Source: Halofilum ochraceum
GTDB lineage: Bacteria > Pseudomonadota > Gammaproteobacteria > XJ16 > Halofilaceae
DNA: 64,000 nucleotides
NCBI RefSeq assembly: GCF_001614315.2
Contig: NZ_LVEG02000005.1
Location: forward strand, 310,001-374,000
Direction: 5' to 3'
In this document: positions 53,145 through 62,736 of the stretch, piece by piece
Layout of the letters: each line of letters opens with the position of its first letter
Numbering within the stretch: position 1 is the stretch's first letter
The notes under the pieces: model-generated
Seen by the model: the letters and a program-made list of their open reading frames with translations, nothing else
Told to the model about the DNA's origin: nothing
Database searches by the model: none
Program-made: the position numbers and the translations under genes

Positions 53145-54229
53145 TCCGTTTCTCCGATTGGTCCGCGGCGGCCTGCTGCCAAAGGCCCGGTGGGCGCTGA
53201 GCGGTTTGCGCCCGCCCGACTGACGTCGACGGCGGTCACCGCCTCATCGAGCAGACTGGTCGCGAAAATACCGCGGCCCAAGGTAAAACACAGTTCGAGA
53301 TCCGCGCCGTGCCAGGCCCAGGCGAGATCCGGCGCCACCGCGCGCAGGGCGCGTCGACGCGCCTGCATGGCGATCCGCTCCAGGCCTTCCCGCAGCTCGG
53401 ACTCATCCGCCAGCCACGCCCGTTCCCGCTCCGCGGCCGCCAACCCGACCGGCTGTTCCCCGATCCCCCAGAGCGGCCCGGTCACGTCCAGGTCGAAGCG
53501 ATCATGCCGGCTTTCGATATCGCCCTCGTCCCCACGGTACTCGAACACCGAGTTCGTACCCGCCAGCATCAAGGCATCGCCTGGCGCCGGTCGGATCCAG
53601 CTGCCATCACGGACCCGGGCATCGAGGACAAGGTTGAACAGCCAGCTGCGCGCTGCCGACAGATGGATCCCACGCGCACGCTTGATCGCATCCGGGGCCA
53701 GCAGCCGGCGCGCCCGGCGCAGGTTCTCGCCGCCGTGGCCAAAGCGCTGGGGGCCGAAATAGTTGGGGAAACCGCGGTCACGCACGGCCGCCAGGCGTTC
53801 GTCGATCGTGGCGCGATCGCCCTCGACCGCACGCAGGCGCAGGGCAAACCGGTTCGCCCGGTGGCTGCCGGTACGCAGCTTGCGGTTATGCCGGACGGCG
53901 TGCTCCACGACGCCCACGGTCGGGTCGACGTCCGACCACTCCGGCTCCGCCCGCCCGGGGAGATGGACCGAGAACCACTGCCCGGTATCCGCGTGGCGAT
54001 CCTTCATACCGCTGAACCCGACGTCCCGGCGGCGAACGCCCGCGAACCGGGCCAGCGCCTGCGCGACGTCCTCGGTATTGGTCCCACGCTTGCGCAACCA
54101 AAGCCACGCATGCTCACCGCCGCCACCGGGCTCGAAGCCGAGCACCTCGTCGACCCGGAAATCGGCCGCCTCGGTGCGCAGATCGCCGTGCCCACCGGGA
54201 CCGCCCCAGGCCCGCGCGTACTCCATCAT
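53141..54229 (-). CDS. truD: tRNA pseudouridine-13 synthase
   Basis: Modifies U13 of tRNAGlu. The 362-residue protein has the N-terminal EAADFRVDEVLGFEPGGGGEHAWL, the catalytic Asp77 in GFSGMKDRHADTGQWFSV and the block FPNYFGPQRFGHGGENLRRA, all specific for TruD. An ATG-ATG pair overlaps the tamB stop; either Met (54229 or 54226) may be used. It lies between tamB and the MscS-like gene. Confidence 0.94.
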   Translation of the reverse strand: MMEYARAWGGPGGHGDLRTEAADFRVDEVLGFEPGGGGEHAWLWLRKRGTNTEDVAQALARFAGVRRRDVGFSGMKDRHADTGQWFSVHLPGRAEPEWSDVDPTVGVVEHAVRHNRKLRTGSHRANRFALRLRAVEGDRATIDERLAAVRDRGFPNYFGPQRFGHGGENLRRARRLLAPDAIKRARGIHLSAARSWLFNLVLDARVRDGSWIRPAPGDALMLAGTNSVFEYRGDEGDIESRHDRFDLDVTGPLWGIGEQPVGLAAAERERAWLADESELREGLERIAMQARRRALRAVAPDLAWAWHGADLELCFTLGRGIFATSLLDEAVTAVDVSRAGANRSAPTGPLAAGRRGPIGETE

Positions 54230-57200
54230 GGTTCGATCCCTCCATCGGTCTCGATACTGTAAAGCAGATCCGCGCTGGCGGCCGCACCGCTGCGGGCCTC
54301 CAGCGACCACCGACGGGTCAGTTCGTAACGCATGCGTACGCTGTTCGCCTGCTCGGCGAGACCGATGCCATAGCCGACATAAAGACGCGGCGAGAGGTAG
54401 CGCCCGAGCACGAGCGAGGCGCCGTCGCTCTCGCCCACCTCGCCGCGGTCGACACTCACTTCCTGGATGCCGAGTTTACCCGCGATCGCCTGCCCCTGTT
54501 CCGAGGTCGCGAGCGCCGCCGCGGCAGCCGCCATGGTGCTGCGGTCGCTGCCAGAGCTCTCGCCGAGCGGGACACCCGCGATCAGATAGGAAAGCTGCTG
54601 GGACTCGGGCAGCGGGGGTTCCGAAAACAGCGTCGCTCGTGGTTCCCGCAGGGTGCCGCGGACGTTGACACCGACGACCACATCGCGCGGCCGGCGCACC
54701 GCGCGCACATCGAGCCCGGGGTCGGCCACCGGGCCGCCATCGAACAGCACGCGCCCGCGCTCGATTTCCAGCGACTGGCGGTAGATCGTGTATGTGCCCT
54801 CCTCGACCCGCAGTTCGCCGGTCGCGGTGGTCAGTTGGCCCGGTCGCTCGCGCACGTCGATGTTGCCGCCGAGACGCCCATCGAGCCCGAACGCATCCAC
54901 GCGCACGTCCTCTCCAAGATCGACGCCCACGTCCGCGAGCACCTGCCAGCCCGCGGCCGTTTCCTTTGCTTCACCGTTCTCGCCCACGATCACGGCGTCC
55001 GGACTCGTCTGTACCGCACCGGAAATATCCCGCGGTTCGATCCGGGCGTGCGGTATCGCCACGCTGCCATTGACCTCGATGCGGCGTCCTTCCACCCGCC
55101 AGTTCAGATCCGGCGACACGTCCAGGCCCAGCTCCGCCGTATCCACGGCCGCGAAAGAGGTCCCGCTGATCCGGCCCTCGCCGGACCAGGCACCGGCGTC
55201 GCCGCGGCGCAGATCGATCAGCGCCTCCATCTGGCCCTCGCCGGAGCGCCCCCCGAGCCGGACCCGGAATCCGCTGCCGACCGTTTCCAGGTCGAGGTCG
55301 AGCTCCGTCATCGCGATCCCGAGCGGGATGACGGTGACCCGGCCCTCCGCGAGCTCCGCACCCCCCGTCAGGCGCGGGTCCGCAAGTGTCCCCCCCAGCC
55401 CGACATCGGCGTTCAGCTGGCCTTCGACACGGCCGATCGCCGGCACCACGGCCGCGATCAGGCTGAGATCGTCGATCCGGGCCTGGACACGCCCGCTCAG
55501 CGCGGCGGCCTCGTTGCGCTCGATCCCGACCGTCGCCGCCAGGCGGCCCCCGTCCGACAGCGGCAACCGGATGCGCCCATCCAGCCGCTCGGGCGCCAGC
55601 TGCGCCTCCACGCTGCCGGACTCCCACGCCAGGAGTGTCCGCGTTTCGTCGTCGACCGGCCCCATCACACGCCCACCGGTGATCCCGAGACGGGCATCAC
55701 CGGTTACTGGACCTGCCCCGCCCTGCAGGCGCGCCTGCAGTTCGAGTTCGCCCTCATATTCCAGTTCTTCCGGCCCGAACCCGCCGATCAGTGCCAGCGG
55801 TACCGTGTCCGCCTGGATACGCGCCGACCAGTCTTCGGGCGTGCCCTGGCCCGTCAGGCACAGCCTTGCGGGCGCCTGCAGGAGACAGAGGTCTTCAAGG
55901 GCGCCACGCCCGTCGACCCAGCGCAGCGGCGCGGGCTCCGCCAGCGTCCAGGCCGTCCGGCCGGCGGGACGCAGCTGCAGCCCGGTCAAACGCCCCCGCC
56001 AGTCGACATCCTCAAGGGCACCGGCAGCCGTCAGATCCACCTCACCCCGCGGTCCGGCCGCAGCGATCTCCAGACGATGATCGCCGGGCCGGCCGGCCAG
56101 TGATGCCGACACCCGCTCCAGCGACTCCTCGCCGACCTCGACACCGCTCAACGACAGGTCGACGCTCGAATCACGATCATCCGCGAGAACGGCATCGGCG
56201 TTCAGCGCGAGCGTGTCGATCCGCAGCGTCGCCCATTCCAGGGCCGCGCCCTCCATCCGTGTCCTGATCGATGGTGCCGCCGGCGTGCCGCCGATCTGGC
56301 CGCTACCCGAGAGCCGCCCGGCACCGACCCCGGTCAACGCGCGCACATCCGGGATCGCGACCGACCAGTCGATCGCGAGTCGTTCCCCGGCCCGGCCGCT
56401 CGCTTCGAGGCGTGCATCGCCGGCAGCCAGGCGCAGGCGCGGCACTTCCAGTGTGCCGTCCGCATAGCGCAACTCCGCCGCGCCATCCAACGGACGCCCA
56501 TCCAGTTCCCCCTCGAACCGATCCAGTGTGACCTCCGCCGACACGCCGGTCTCGTCCCAGCGCGCGTCGGCCTCGAGGCCGGCGGCGAGGCGGCCGGCGA
56601 TGGCCGCGCCGAAGCGCTCCGGATCGACATCGCTCAGGTCGGCGCGGATGCGCGCGTTCCCCGGTGCCTGCCAGCGTACCTGACCATCCGCCGCGAGCCG
56701 CGCGCCGCCCCAGTCGATCCGGGCCGTGAAACGGTCAAGACCATCGACGTCACCACCGCCCTGGAGTTCGACCGCCGCCGGCTCATCCGGGCCGATATCC
56801 GGCAAAGAGACCCGCGCGCGGCCGTCGAGTTGATAGCCGTCCAGGGTCCCTTCGAGCGTCATACGGCCTTCCGTGCTGCGCGCCGTCGGCGCCCCGGTGA
56901 TCGGCCACTGCAGGGCTTGCCAATCCAGCGTCGCGTCGAATCGGGGCTTCGTCCCCGCATAGCCCACGCTGCCCTTGAGCGACGCCATCGTCTCGGCCTG
57001 CTCGACCGGGCGGATCGCAAGCTCCGCGATGCGCAGGGATTCCGTATCGGCCTCCACGTCGAGGCGGCCACTGTAGGGTCCGCCAAGGACCGCCCCGAGA
57101 CCAAAATCGCCACGCACCGAGACCGTATCCAGTGTCCCCTCCAGTGCGAGGTCGGCACTGGCCTCCAGTTCGGGGGCGGTAGAGAGCCACTGCGCGGGCC

Positions 57201-58080
57201 GCGTCGTCGGAACCGCGAGGTCCGCCTGCCATGTCGGCGTCCCGTCGAACAGTTGCAGGGCGGCGTTCAGCGTCACGGGGGTCGGTGCGGTCAGTTCGTG
57301 ATCGATCCGCAGATCCGCGAGCGTGCCACTGAAGCGACCGTTGCCGGCCAATGCCGGCAGATCACCAGCCGCCGCCCATCGCCAGTCGATCCGCCCGCTG
57401 ATCGGATACGGCGCCGCCGGGCCCGATTCGAGGCGGGCCTCCAGGCGACCGGCCGGGGCCTCGACCCGAAGCGAGTCGAGTACCAGCGCCTCCGGCCCGA
57501 CGCGCGCCCCAAGGGCGATGCGATCGATCCGATGCGAGGTGCCGTCGGCCAGAGTCAGTTCGATGGGCGCCACCGCAAGGCGATCGACCCGTATGGCGAC
57601 GGGGAACGCCAGCTCGTCGGGCAGCCCGGGGATCGCCGGCGCGCCGTCCGGCGCCGGCGCGTCCCCCGTATCGGCGAGGGCCACCGCCACCCGGTCGACC
57701 GCCAGGTCACGTACGTGCACTTCACCGGAGACCAGTGCTGCCGGGGCCCAGTCGAGATCGATCCGCTCCACATTCACCCTCGCCGCGTCCAACCGCAGTT
57801 CGAGCCCGTTAACCCGCAGCGGTCCGATCAGCCGCCCTTCGGCGGACTCGATGCGCACCCCTTCCGGCAGCCAGGGCCGCGCCTGGGCCAGCGCGAACTG
57901 CAACCCGGAGGACGTGGCGACCAGCCATGCGATTGCGCCCGCGAGCGCGATTGCGGTGACGAGCACGAGTCCGGCCACCGCGAGTGCAAACCGGCGGAAC
58001 CGGCGTCGACGGCGCGCCGACGGGCGCTCCCGCTGCTCGCCGGTGGGTCCGGCTTCCGGGTCACGCTCGGCCTGGTTCAA
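54226..58080 (-). CDS. tamB: Translocation and assembly module protein TamB
   Basis: A 1284-residue inner-membrane-anchored protein of the AsmA/VPS13-like bridge type that spans the periplasm and works with TamA in outer-membrane protein insertion or lipid transport. An N-terminal anchor follows a basic stretch (RRRRRFRRFALAVAGLVLVTAIALAGAIAWL). The body is long repetitive beta-rich sequence, and the C-terminal DUF490 part contains LPESQQLSYLIAGVPLGESSGSD and RYLSPRLYVGYGIGLAEQANSVRMRYELTRRWSLEARSG. The TTG start overlaps the tamA stop codon (58077-58080). The gene is followed by truD with a 4-bp overlap. Confidence 0.93.
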   Translation of the reverse strand: MNQAERDPEAGPTGEQRERPSARRRRRFRRFALAVAGLVLVTAIALAGAIAWLVATSSGLQFALAQARPWLPEGVRIESAEGRLIGPLRVNGLELRLDAARVNVERIDLDWAPAALVSGEVHVRDLAVDRVAVALADTGDAPAPDGAPAIPGLPDELAFPVAIRVDRLAVAPIELTLADGTSHRIDRIALGARVGPEALVLDSLRVEAPAGRLEARLESGPAAPYPISGRIDWRWAAAGDLPALAGNGRFSGTLADLRIDHELTAPTPVTLNAALQLFDGTPTWQADLAVPTTRPAQWLSTAPELEASADLALEGTLDTVSVRGDFGLGAVLGGPYSGRLDVEADTESLRIAELAIRPVEQAETMASLKGSVGYAGTKPRFDATLDWQALQWPITGAPTARSTEGRMTLEGTLDGYQLDGRARVSLPDIGPDEPAAVELQGGGDVDGLDRFTARIDWGGARLAADGQVRWQAPGNARIRADLSDVDPERFGAAIAGRLAAGLEADARWDETGVSAEVTLDRFEGELDGRPLDGAAELRYADGTLEVPRLRLAAGDARLEASGRAGERLAIDWSVAIPDVRALTGVGAGRLSGSGQIGGTPAAPSIRTRMEGAALEWATLRIDTLALNADAVLADDRDSSVDLSLSGVEVGEESLERVSASLAGRPGDHRLEIAAAGPRGEVDLTAAGALEDVDWRGRLTGLQLRPAGRTAWTLAEPAPLRWVDGRGALEDLCLLQAPARLCLTGQGTPEDWSARIQADTVPLALIGGFGPEELEYEGELELQARLQGGAGPVTGDARLGITGGRVMGPVDDETRTLLAWESGSVEAQLAPERLDGRIRLPLSDGGRLAATVGIERNEAAALSGRVQARIDDLSLIAAVVPAIGRVEGQLNADVGLGGTLADPRLTGGAELAEGRVTVIPLGIAMTELDLDLETVGSGFRVRLGGRSGEGQMEALIDLRRGDAGAWSGEGRISGTSFAAVDTAELGLDVSPDLNWRVEGRRIEVNGSVAIPHARIEPRDISGAVQTSPDAVIVGENGEAKETAAGWQVLADVGVDLGEDVRVDAFGLDGRLGGNIDVRERPGQLTTATGELRVEEGTYTIYRQSLEIERGRVLFDGGPVADPGLDVRAVRRPRDVVVGVNVRGTLREPRATLFSEPPLPESQQLSYLIAGVPLGESSGSDRSTMAAAAAALATSEQGQAIAGKLGIQEVSVDRGEVGESDGASLVLGRYLSPRLYVGYGIGLAEQANSVRMRYELTRRWSLEARSGAAASADLLYSIETDGGIEP

Positions 58081-59822
58081 AGATCGACCCCGAGACTGAG
58101 ATGCAGGCGCGCCGATCCATCGCCGTCGATCGGCCGGGCCACGTCGACCCGGAACACGCCCACCGGCGAGCGGTAACGCAGCCCGACGCCCGCCGACCGC
58201 CGCAATGGCGTATCCCAGTCATTCATCGCATTACCCGCATCCATGAACACGGCTGCGCCCCAGTCTCCGACGATCAACTGCTCCAGTTCGACGCTGCCGA
58301 CGGCAAGGTGGCGACCACCGACGACATCGCCGTCTTCGTTGACGGGACCGAGGGACTGATAGTCGAAGCCCCGCACACTGGAATCGCCGCCGGCAAAGAA
58401 CCGCTGCGACAGCGGCAGGCGATCGACATCGCTCACTTCGACCGTGCCGATCTCACCGCGCACAAGCAGCCGCCCGCCGTCCCAGAGCCGCGTGACACCA
58501 TGCCCGCTCAGGCGACCGCTCAGGAAACTCACGTCGGAACCCAGGGTCTCGGCACCGCCGCTGACAAACCCGCCGAGGCGGAATCCACGGGTTGCGTACA
58601 CCGGATCGTCGAACCGGCTGTACACCAGCCCCGCGCCCGGCATGACGAGGTTGCGCCGGATGGTCTCATCGCCAATCGTGTCCTCGTTGTACTGATAGTC
58701 GAGCGATACCGTGGCCTGGTAGCGGCCGCGCTGCTCCACGCGCCGCGCACCGATCTCGAATTGCCTCTGCTCCGCGTCGCCGAACTCCTCATTCCCATAT
58801 GACGTCTCGAGCACGAGCCGTTCGCGCGCGGGATCATCCAGCGGGATGTTATAGCGCGCGCTCACCTCGTTGCCGATCTCCGCCAGTTCTATCCGCGTAT
58901 CAAAGGAGTGCCCCGAGCGGTTGAAGCGCCGATTCTCCCAGCCGGCACTGATGCGCGCGCCGGTATCCGTGCCATACCCCACACCGAAGGTATAGCGATT
59001 CCGTGGCCGGGGTTCGAGCGCGATCCGGATCGGTACCCGGCCGTTACGCGCCTTTTCGCGCTGCGCGCGCACGTCGACGCGCAGGAAGTAATCGCTGTCA
59101 TCGAGCGCGTACTGCAGGTCGAGCAGCTCACTGCTTTCCCAGGGATCGCCCGGCTCGAACGGGACGTAGTCCTGCAGGAAGCGATCCTTGAGCATCGACT
59201 GCTCGAAGGTGACCTCGCCAAACGCGTAGCGCGGACCGCTATCGAGGATCAGATCGGCACGGGCTTCCAGCGCATCTGGATCGATCCGCAGGGTGCTGCG
59301 GGCCCAGTCCGCGTCGAAATACCCGCGCGACGCCGCCAGTTCCATGATCCGCTGTTTGGCATTGTCGTAGTCGGAATGCACGAGCGGTTCACCGGCCCGC
59401 AGCGCGAGTTGCTCGCGCAGATCGGAGAATGCCCGGTCCCCGGATGCGGGCCCGCGGATCTCAATAGTGACCTCCGCCAGGCGGACCCGTTCCCCCGGTT
59501 CGATCCGGTAGGTCGCCTGCCACTGGCCGTCCTCCTCCGACAGACGTGCATCGATCGTCGGGGCGTAATAACCGAACGGTTCCAGCGCGCGGCGGATCTC
59601 GTCGCCCGCCCGCCGGTGCAGACGCCGTACGGCTCGTTCCGGCGTGTCCTCCTCCGCCGGACGCTCGGCCGCGATCGAGAGCATCGCCCGCACGTTTTCG
59701 AGCACCGGCCCGTCGACGCCCACGATCTCCACATCGATGTCCGCCGCCCGCGCGCCGCCGGCCCATCCGCCCAGGACCAGCACAAGCACGAACCAGCACC
59801 GCGCGCGCTTCAATCCCGGCAT
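58077..59822 (-). CDS. tamA: Outer-membrane translocation and assembly module protein TamA
   Basis: A 581-residue Omp85-family protein with a signal peptide (CWFVLVLVLGGWAGGARA) and N-terminal POTRA domains (about 25-270), then a C-terminal 16-strand beta barrel. The barrel has the Omp85 motif region RFFAGGDSSVRGFDYQSLGPV and a terminal strand RLHLSLGVDL. Start: the ATG at 59822 gives a good signal peptide and lies inside the end of the NRDE gene (13-bp overlap). It is coupled to tamB. Confidence 0.93.
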   Translation of the reverse strand: MPGLKRARCWFVLVLVLGGWAGGARAADIDVEIVGVDGPVLENVRAMLSIAAERPAEEDTPERAVRRLHRRAGDEIRRALEPFGYYAPTIDARLSEEDGQWQATYRIEPGERVRLAEVTIEIRGPASGDRAFSDLREQLALRAGEPLVHSDYDNAKQRIMELAASRGYFDADWARSTLRIDPDALEARADLILDSGPRYAFGEVTFEQSMLKDRFLQDYVPFEPGDPWESSELLDLQYALDDSDYFLRVDVRAQREKARNGRVPIRIALEPRPRNRYTFGVGYGTDTGARISAGWENRRFNRSGHSFDTRIELAEIGNEVSARYNIPLDDPARERLVLETSYGNEEFGDAEQRQFEIGARRVEQRGRYQATVSLDYQYNEDTIGDETIRRNLVMPGAGLVYSRFDDPVYATRGFRLGGFVSGGAETLGSDVSFLSGRLSGHGVTRLWDGGRLLVRGEIGTVEVSDVDRLPLSQRFFAGGDSSVRGFDYQSLGPVNEDGDVVGGRHLAVGSVELEQLIVGDWGAAVFMDAGNAMNDWDTPLRRSAGVGLRYRSPVGVFRVDVARPIDGDGSARLHLSLGVDL

Positions 59823-60553
59823 GCCGCAACCGCTGACGGGGCGCATTGCCAGGATACGGCGGACTCCCCGAGCGGCTGTCCATGCGCGTCGAACCGCCGC
59901 TCGCGACAGATCGCGTTGCCGGCGGCGTCGATCCGCAGCACCGTGGAACAACGCGTACCGAACACCGGATCGCGGATGAATATCGGCCGGCGATCTCCCT
60001 GCCCATCACCCGGGGAGCCGCAATCGCCGAGCTGTTCCAGAATCGCCTCCGGTTCACCGCCGAGTACGGGCCCGAGACGACTGCATGCCCGCTGGCTGCG
60101 CGGGTCGTCGATATCGAGGCCCGCGTTGTCGATCGTGTGCAGCCCCGGAGAGAGCGTGACCGGCGTCCGTTCTACGCTCGCGCAGTACTCCAGCCCCGCC
60201 CGACCGCCGACCAGCAGATGGAAACCCGCGTAGTGTTGAAGGTCGGCCGCCAGTCCGTCCATCCACGCCCGCGGCTGGTCGCTCTCGAGAAAACCGGGCA
60301 CGAGCGCGCCACGCGAAGGAGCACCCGCCGGGGCCGGGAAGCGATGGTCATTGAGAACGGTTCCGAACCGGCCATCGCTGCCGACACCGAACCAGGTGCC
60401 GCCCGCCACGCGATCGCGACCCGCCAGAATCCCGGGACGATCGGACCACCAATCCAGTGGATCGGCCGGACGGTCATGTCTTTCGTCACGATTGGCGGCG
60501 ACAATGATCGGTACGTCAGCGCGGGGATCGAGTGCGACCAGAACCAGGCACAT
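59810..60553 (-). CDS. NRDE/TANGO2-family protein
   Basis: A 247-residue protein of the NRDE (TANGO2) family, named from the motif near the N-terminus, here IIVAANRDERHDRPADPL. It begins MCLVLVAL with the conserved Cys2, followed by GGTWFGVGSDGRFGTVLNDHR and GLHTIDNAGLDIDDPRSQRA. The family is linked to haem or lipid homeostasis in eukaryotes; the bacterial role is not settled. It opens the overlapping gene chain leading to tamA. Confidence 0.88.
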   Translation of the reverse strand: MCLVLVALDPRADVPIIVAANRDERHDRPADPLDWWSDRPGILAGRDRVAGGTWFGVGSDGRFGTVLNDHRFPAPAGAPSRGALVPGFLESDQPRAWMDGLAADLQHYAGFHLLVGGRAGLEYCASVERTPVTLSPGLHTIDNAGLDIDDPRSQRACSRLGPVLGGEPEAILEQLGDCGSPGDGQGDRRPIFIRDPVFGTRCSTVLRIDAAGNAICRERRFDAHGQPLGESAVSWQCAPSAVAACRD

Positions 60554-60631
60554 CCGGGAGGCCTCTTGCCTTGCGGCCGGCCGGTAGCCGGCATCGGGGG
60601 AAAATGTGCACCGTCCGAGCCTGGCTCAGGC

Positions 60632-61171
60632 CTAGGCGGTCTCCGCCGGAATCGCCCAATGCCACGGTTCGTAGACAATGCCGTGCGCGTTTTCGCGTGG
60701 ATAGGATAGCGCGAAACCGAATCGCTCGGCGTTACGCGTAAGCCATCTGAAGGCGTCGGTCTGCTCGAACGCCTCGGTCAGCGGCGGTACCCCCGGTACA
60801 CCCAGATCAACGGCCCGGCCCCCGTGATGCTCCGAAAACCCCGGCGCGGCATTGACCGCGAGGATGTCCTCGATCGCCTCACCGCGCGCGAGTTTGCGCT
60901 CGATCAGGCCACGCTGGTAATCGAGGCTGCGCCATGCCGAGACGAGAACGAGACGGATCCCGTCCCCTTCCGCCGCCGCCTCCATCGAGGCCCAGCGGGC
61001 GGCGGCATACGGCTCGAGCCAGTGCCGCCTATCGGTCCGCCCGGGTGAGACCTCGACCAGCGTCTCCGGTTCCCGCACCAGCGGCAGCCCCGTGCGCCGG
61101 GCGTAGTCCGCCGGCACCCCGAGTTCCCGGTGGAGTGCCGCGACCCGATCGGCAAACGAGTCGGTACTCAT
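60632..61171 (-). CDS. M15-family (VanY-like) D,D-carboxypeptidase
   Basis: A 179-residue zinc peptidase of the VanY/DacB M15B type, acting on peptidoglycan peptides. The metal motif parts are SEHHGGRAVDLG (His and Asp ligands) and the C-terminal IVYEPWHWAIP (catalytic Glu and His ligand), with LVSAWRSLDYQRGLI before them. No signal peptide is visible, so it is either cytoplasmic or exported in a non-classical way. The ATG at 61171 overlaps the stop codon of the preceding 58-residue membrane protein gene (ATGA). Confidence 0.87.
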   Translation of the reverse strand: MSTDSFADRVAALHRELGVPADYARRTGLPLVREPETLVEVSPGRTDRRHWLEPYAAARWASMEAAAEGDGIRLVLVSAWRSLDYQRGLIERKLARGEAIEDILAVNAAPGFSEHHGGRAVDLGVPGVPPLTEAFEQTDAFRWLTRNAERFGFALSYPRENAHGIVYEPWHWAIPAETA

Positions 61172-61344
61172 TCGCTCAGGAACAGCGCCTGCAACATCGC
61201 CGAAACCAGCAGCGCCCCGAATACCCCCGCGCCCGCGAACAGCGCGGTACGCAGGACCCGCAGGTGCAGCTCCGCGCGCGGCGTGCGCAGCGCGCCCCAG
61301 AGGCAGATGCCCGCCAGAATCCCGAGTGCCAGAAAGGTCCGCAC
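61168..61344 (-). CDS. Small 58-residue membrane protein coupled to the M15 peptidase
   Basis: I do not recognise a family. The frame starts at GTG (61344), with ggag 7 nt before it, and its TGA stop overlaps the peptidase ATG. The protein reads MRTFLALGILAGICLWGALR, a basic turn TPRAELHLRVLRT, then ALFAGAGVFGALLVSAMLQ and a short end ALFLSE: two membrane helices joined by a short basic loop. The good ribosome-binding site and exact overlap argue for a real gene. It might anchor the peptidase at the membrane. Confidence 0.6.
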   Translation of the reverse strand: MRTFLALGILAGICLWGALRTPRAELHLRVLRTALFAGAGVFGALLVSAMLQALFLSE

Positions 61345-61425
61345 GGCTTTTCTCCATTCAGCGAAGGACGCGGCTACCGCCCGCGGCCGTTACCCGGTGA
61401 TCGTAACCGGTGGTGGCCAACGCGG

Positions 61426-62736
61426 TCAGCCAAGCGTCTCGACGCGGATCCGCTGCACTTTGCCGATGATCGAATCAAGCGCCTCGAACTGCGCGATGGC
61501 CTCGTTGATCTGTTTCTCCACCACCCGGCGCGTGAGCATGATCAACGGCACCGTCGTCTCGCCCGGTCCGGGTTCCTTCTGCAGGATCGCCTCGATGGAG
61601 ATGTCGAGATCACCCATGATGCGCGAAACCTGGGCCATCACGCCGGGGCGGTCCGCAGCCTGCAGGCGCAGGTAATACGCGGTCTCGATATCCTCGACGG
61701 GCATGACGGGGAGATCCGTGATCTGGTCCGGCTTGAAGGCGAGGTGCGGCACACGGTTCTCCGGGTCTCCCGTCAGCGTGCGCACGACGTCGACGATATC
61801 CGCCACCACCGCGGAGGCGGTCGGTTCCGCACCGGCGCCGGCGCCGTAGTACAGCGTCGGCCCCAGCGCATCGGCGTGCACCACCACGGCGTTCATCACC
61901 CCGTCGACACTGGCGAGCAGCCGGCGCTCGGGGATCAGGGTCGGATGTACCCGCAGCTCGACATTCCCGTTGGTCCGGCGCGCGATCGCCAGGTGTTTGA
62001 TCCGATAACCCAATTCGTCCGCATACGCGACATCGTCGCGTGTCACACCGCTGATTCCCTCCATGTACACGTGGTCGTACTGCAGCGGAATCCCGAACGC
62101 GATGGAACCGAGAATGGTCAGTTTGTGCGCGGCGTCGATGCCGTCGACATCGAATGCCGGATCGGCCTCCGCATAGCCGAGGCGCTGCGCCTCCGCCAGC
62201 ACGTCGGCGAACTCGCGGTCGTGATCGCGCATCTCGGTGAGGATGAAGTTGCCGGTGCCGTTCACGATCCCGGCGAGCCAACGGATATGGTTGCCCGCAA
62301 GCCCCTCGCGGATCGATTTGATGATCGGGATCCCGCCGGCGACCGCGGCCTCGAAGGCCACCATGACACCCTTGCGCTGGGCCGCCGCGAAGATCTCGTT
62401 GCCATTCAGCGCAATCAACGCCTTGTTGGCGGTGACGACGTGCTTGCCGTTCTCGATCGCCCGCATGACCAGTTCGAACGCGGGCTGCTGGCCACCGATC
62501 AGTTCGACGATGACCTCCACGTCCGGGTCGTCCACGACGATCCGGGGATCTTCCGAGAGCCGGATATCTTGGGTGGCCAGTCCCTCGAGACGCGAGCGCG
62601 TGCGGACCGAGGCGTGACTGACGACGATTCCGCGCCCCGCGCGGCGCGCGATCTCATCGGCGTTGCGCTGCAAGACGGTCAGTGTGCCGCTGCCCACGGT
62701 ACCGAGGCCGAGGAGGCCGATTTTCACGGGATTCAC
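61426..62736 (-). CDS. hom: Homoserine dehydrogenase
   Basis: Reduces aspartate semialdehyde to homoserine for threonine, methionine and isoleucine. The 436-residue protein has an N-terminal Rossmann domain ([17 protein letters not shown]), the catalytic core with [30 protein letters not shown] and [11 protein letters not shown], and Lys in [14 protein letters not shown]-terminal ACT domain (about 350-430) suggests threonine feedback. The GTG start overlaps the alaC stop (GTGA at 62733-62736). Confidence 0.96.
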   Translation of the reverse strand: MNPVKIGLLGLGTVGSGTLTVLQRNADEIARRAGRGIVVSHASVRTRSRLEGLATQDIRLSEDPRIVVDDPDVEVIVELIGGQQPAFELVMRAIENGKHVVTANKALIALNGNEIFAAAQRKGVMVAFEAAVAGGIPIIKSIREGLAGNHIRWLAGIVNGTGNFILTEMRDHDREFADVLAEAQRLGYAEADPAFDVDGIDAAHKLTILGSIAFGIPLQYDHVYMEGISGVTRDDVAYADELGYRIKHLAIARRTNGNVELRVHPTLIPERRLLASVDGVMNAVVVHADALGPTLYYGAGAGAEPTASAVVADIVDVVRTLTGDPENRVPHLAFKPDQITDLPVMPVEDIETAYYLRLQAADRPGVMAQVSRIMGDLDISIEAILQKEPGPGETTVPLIMLTRRVVEKQINEAIAQFEALDSIIGKVQRIRVETLG

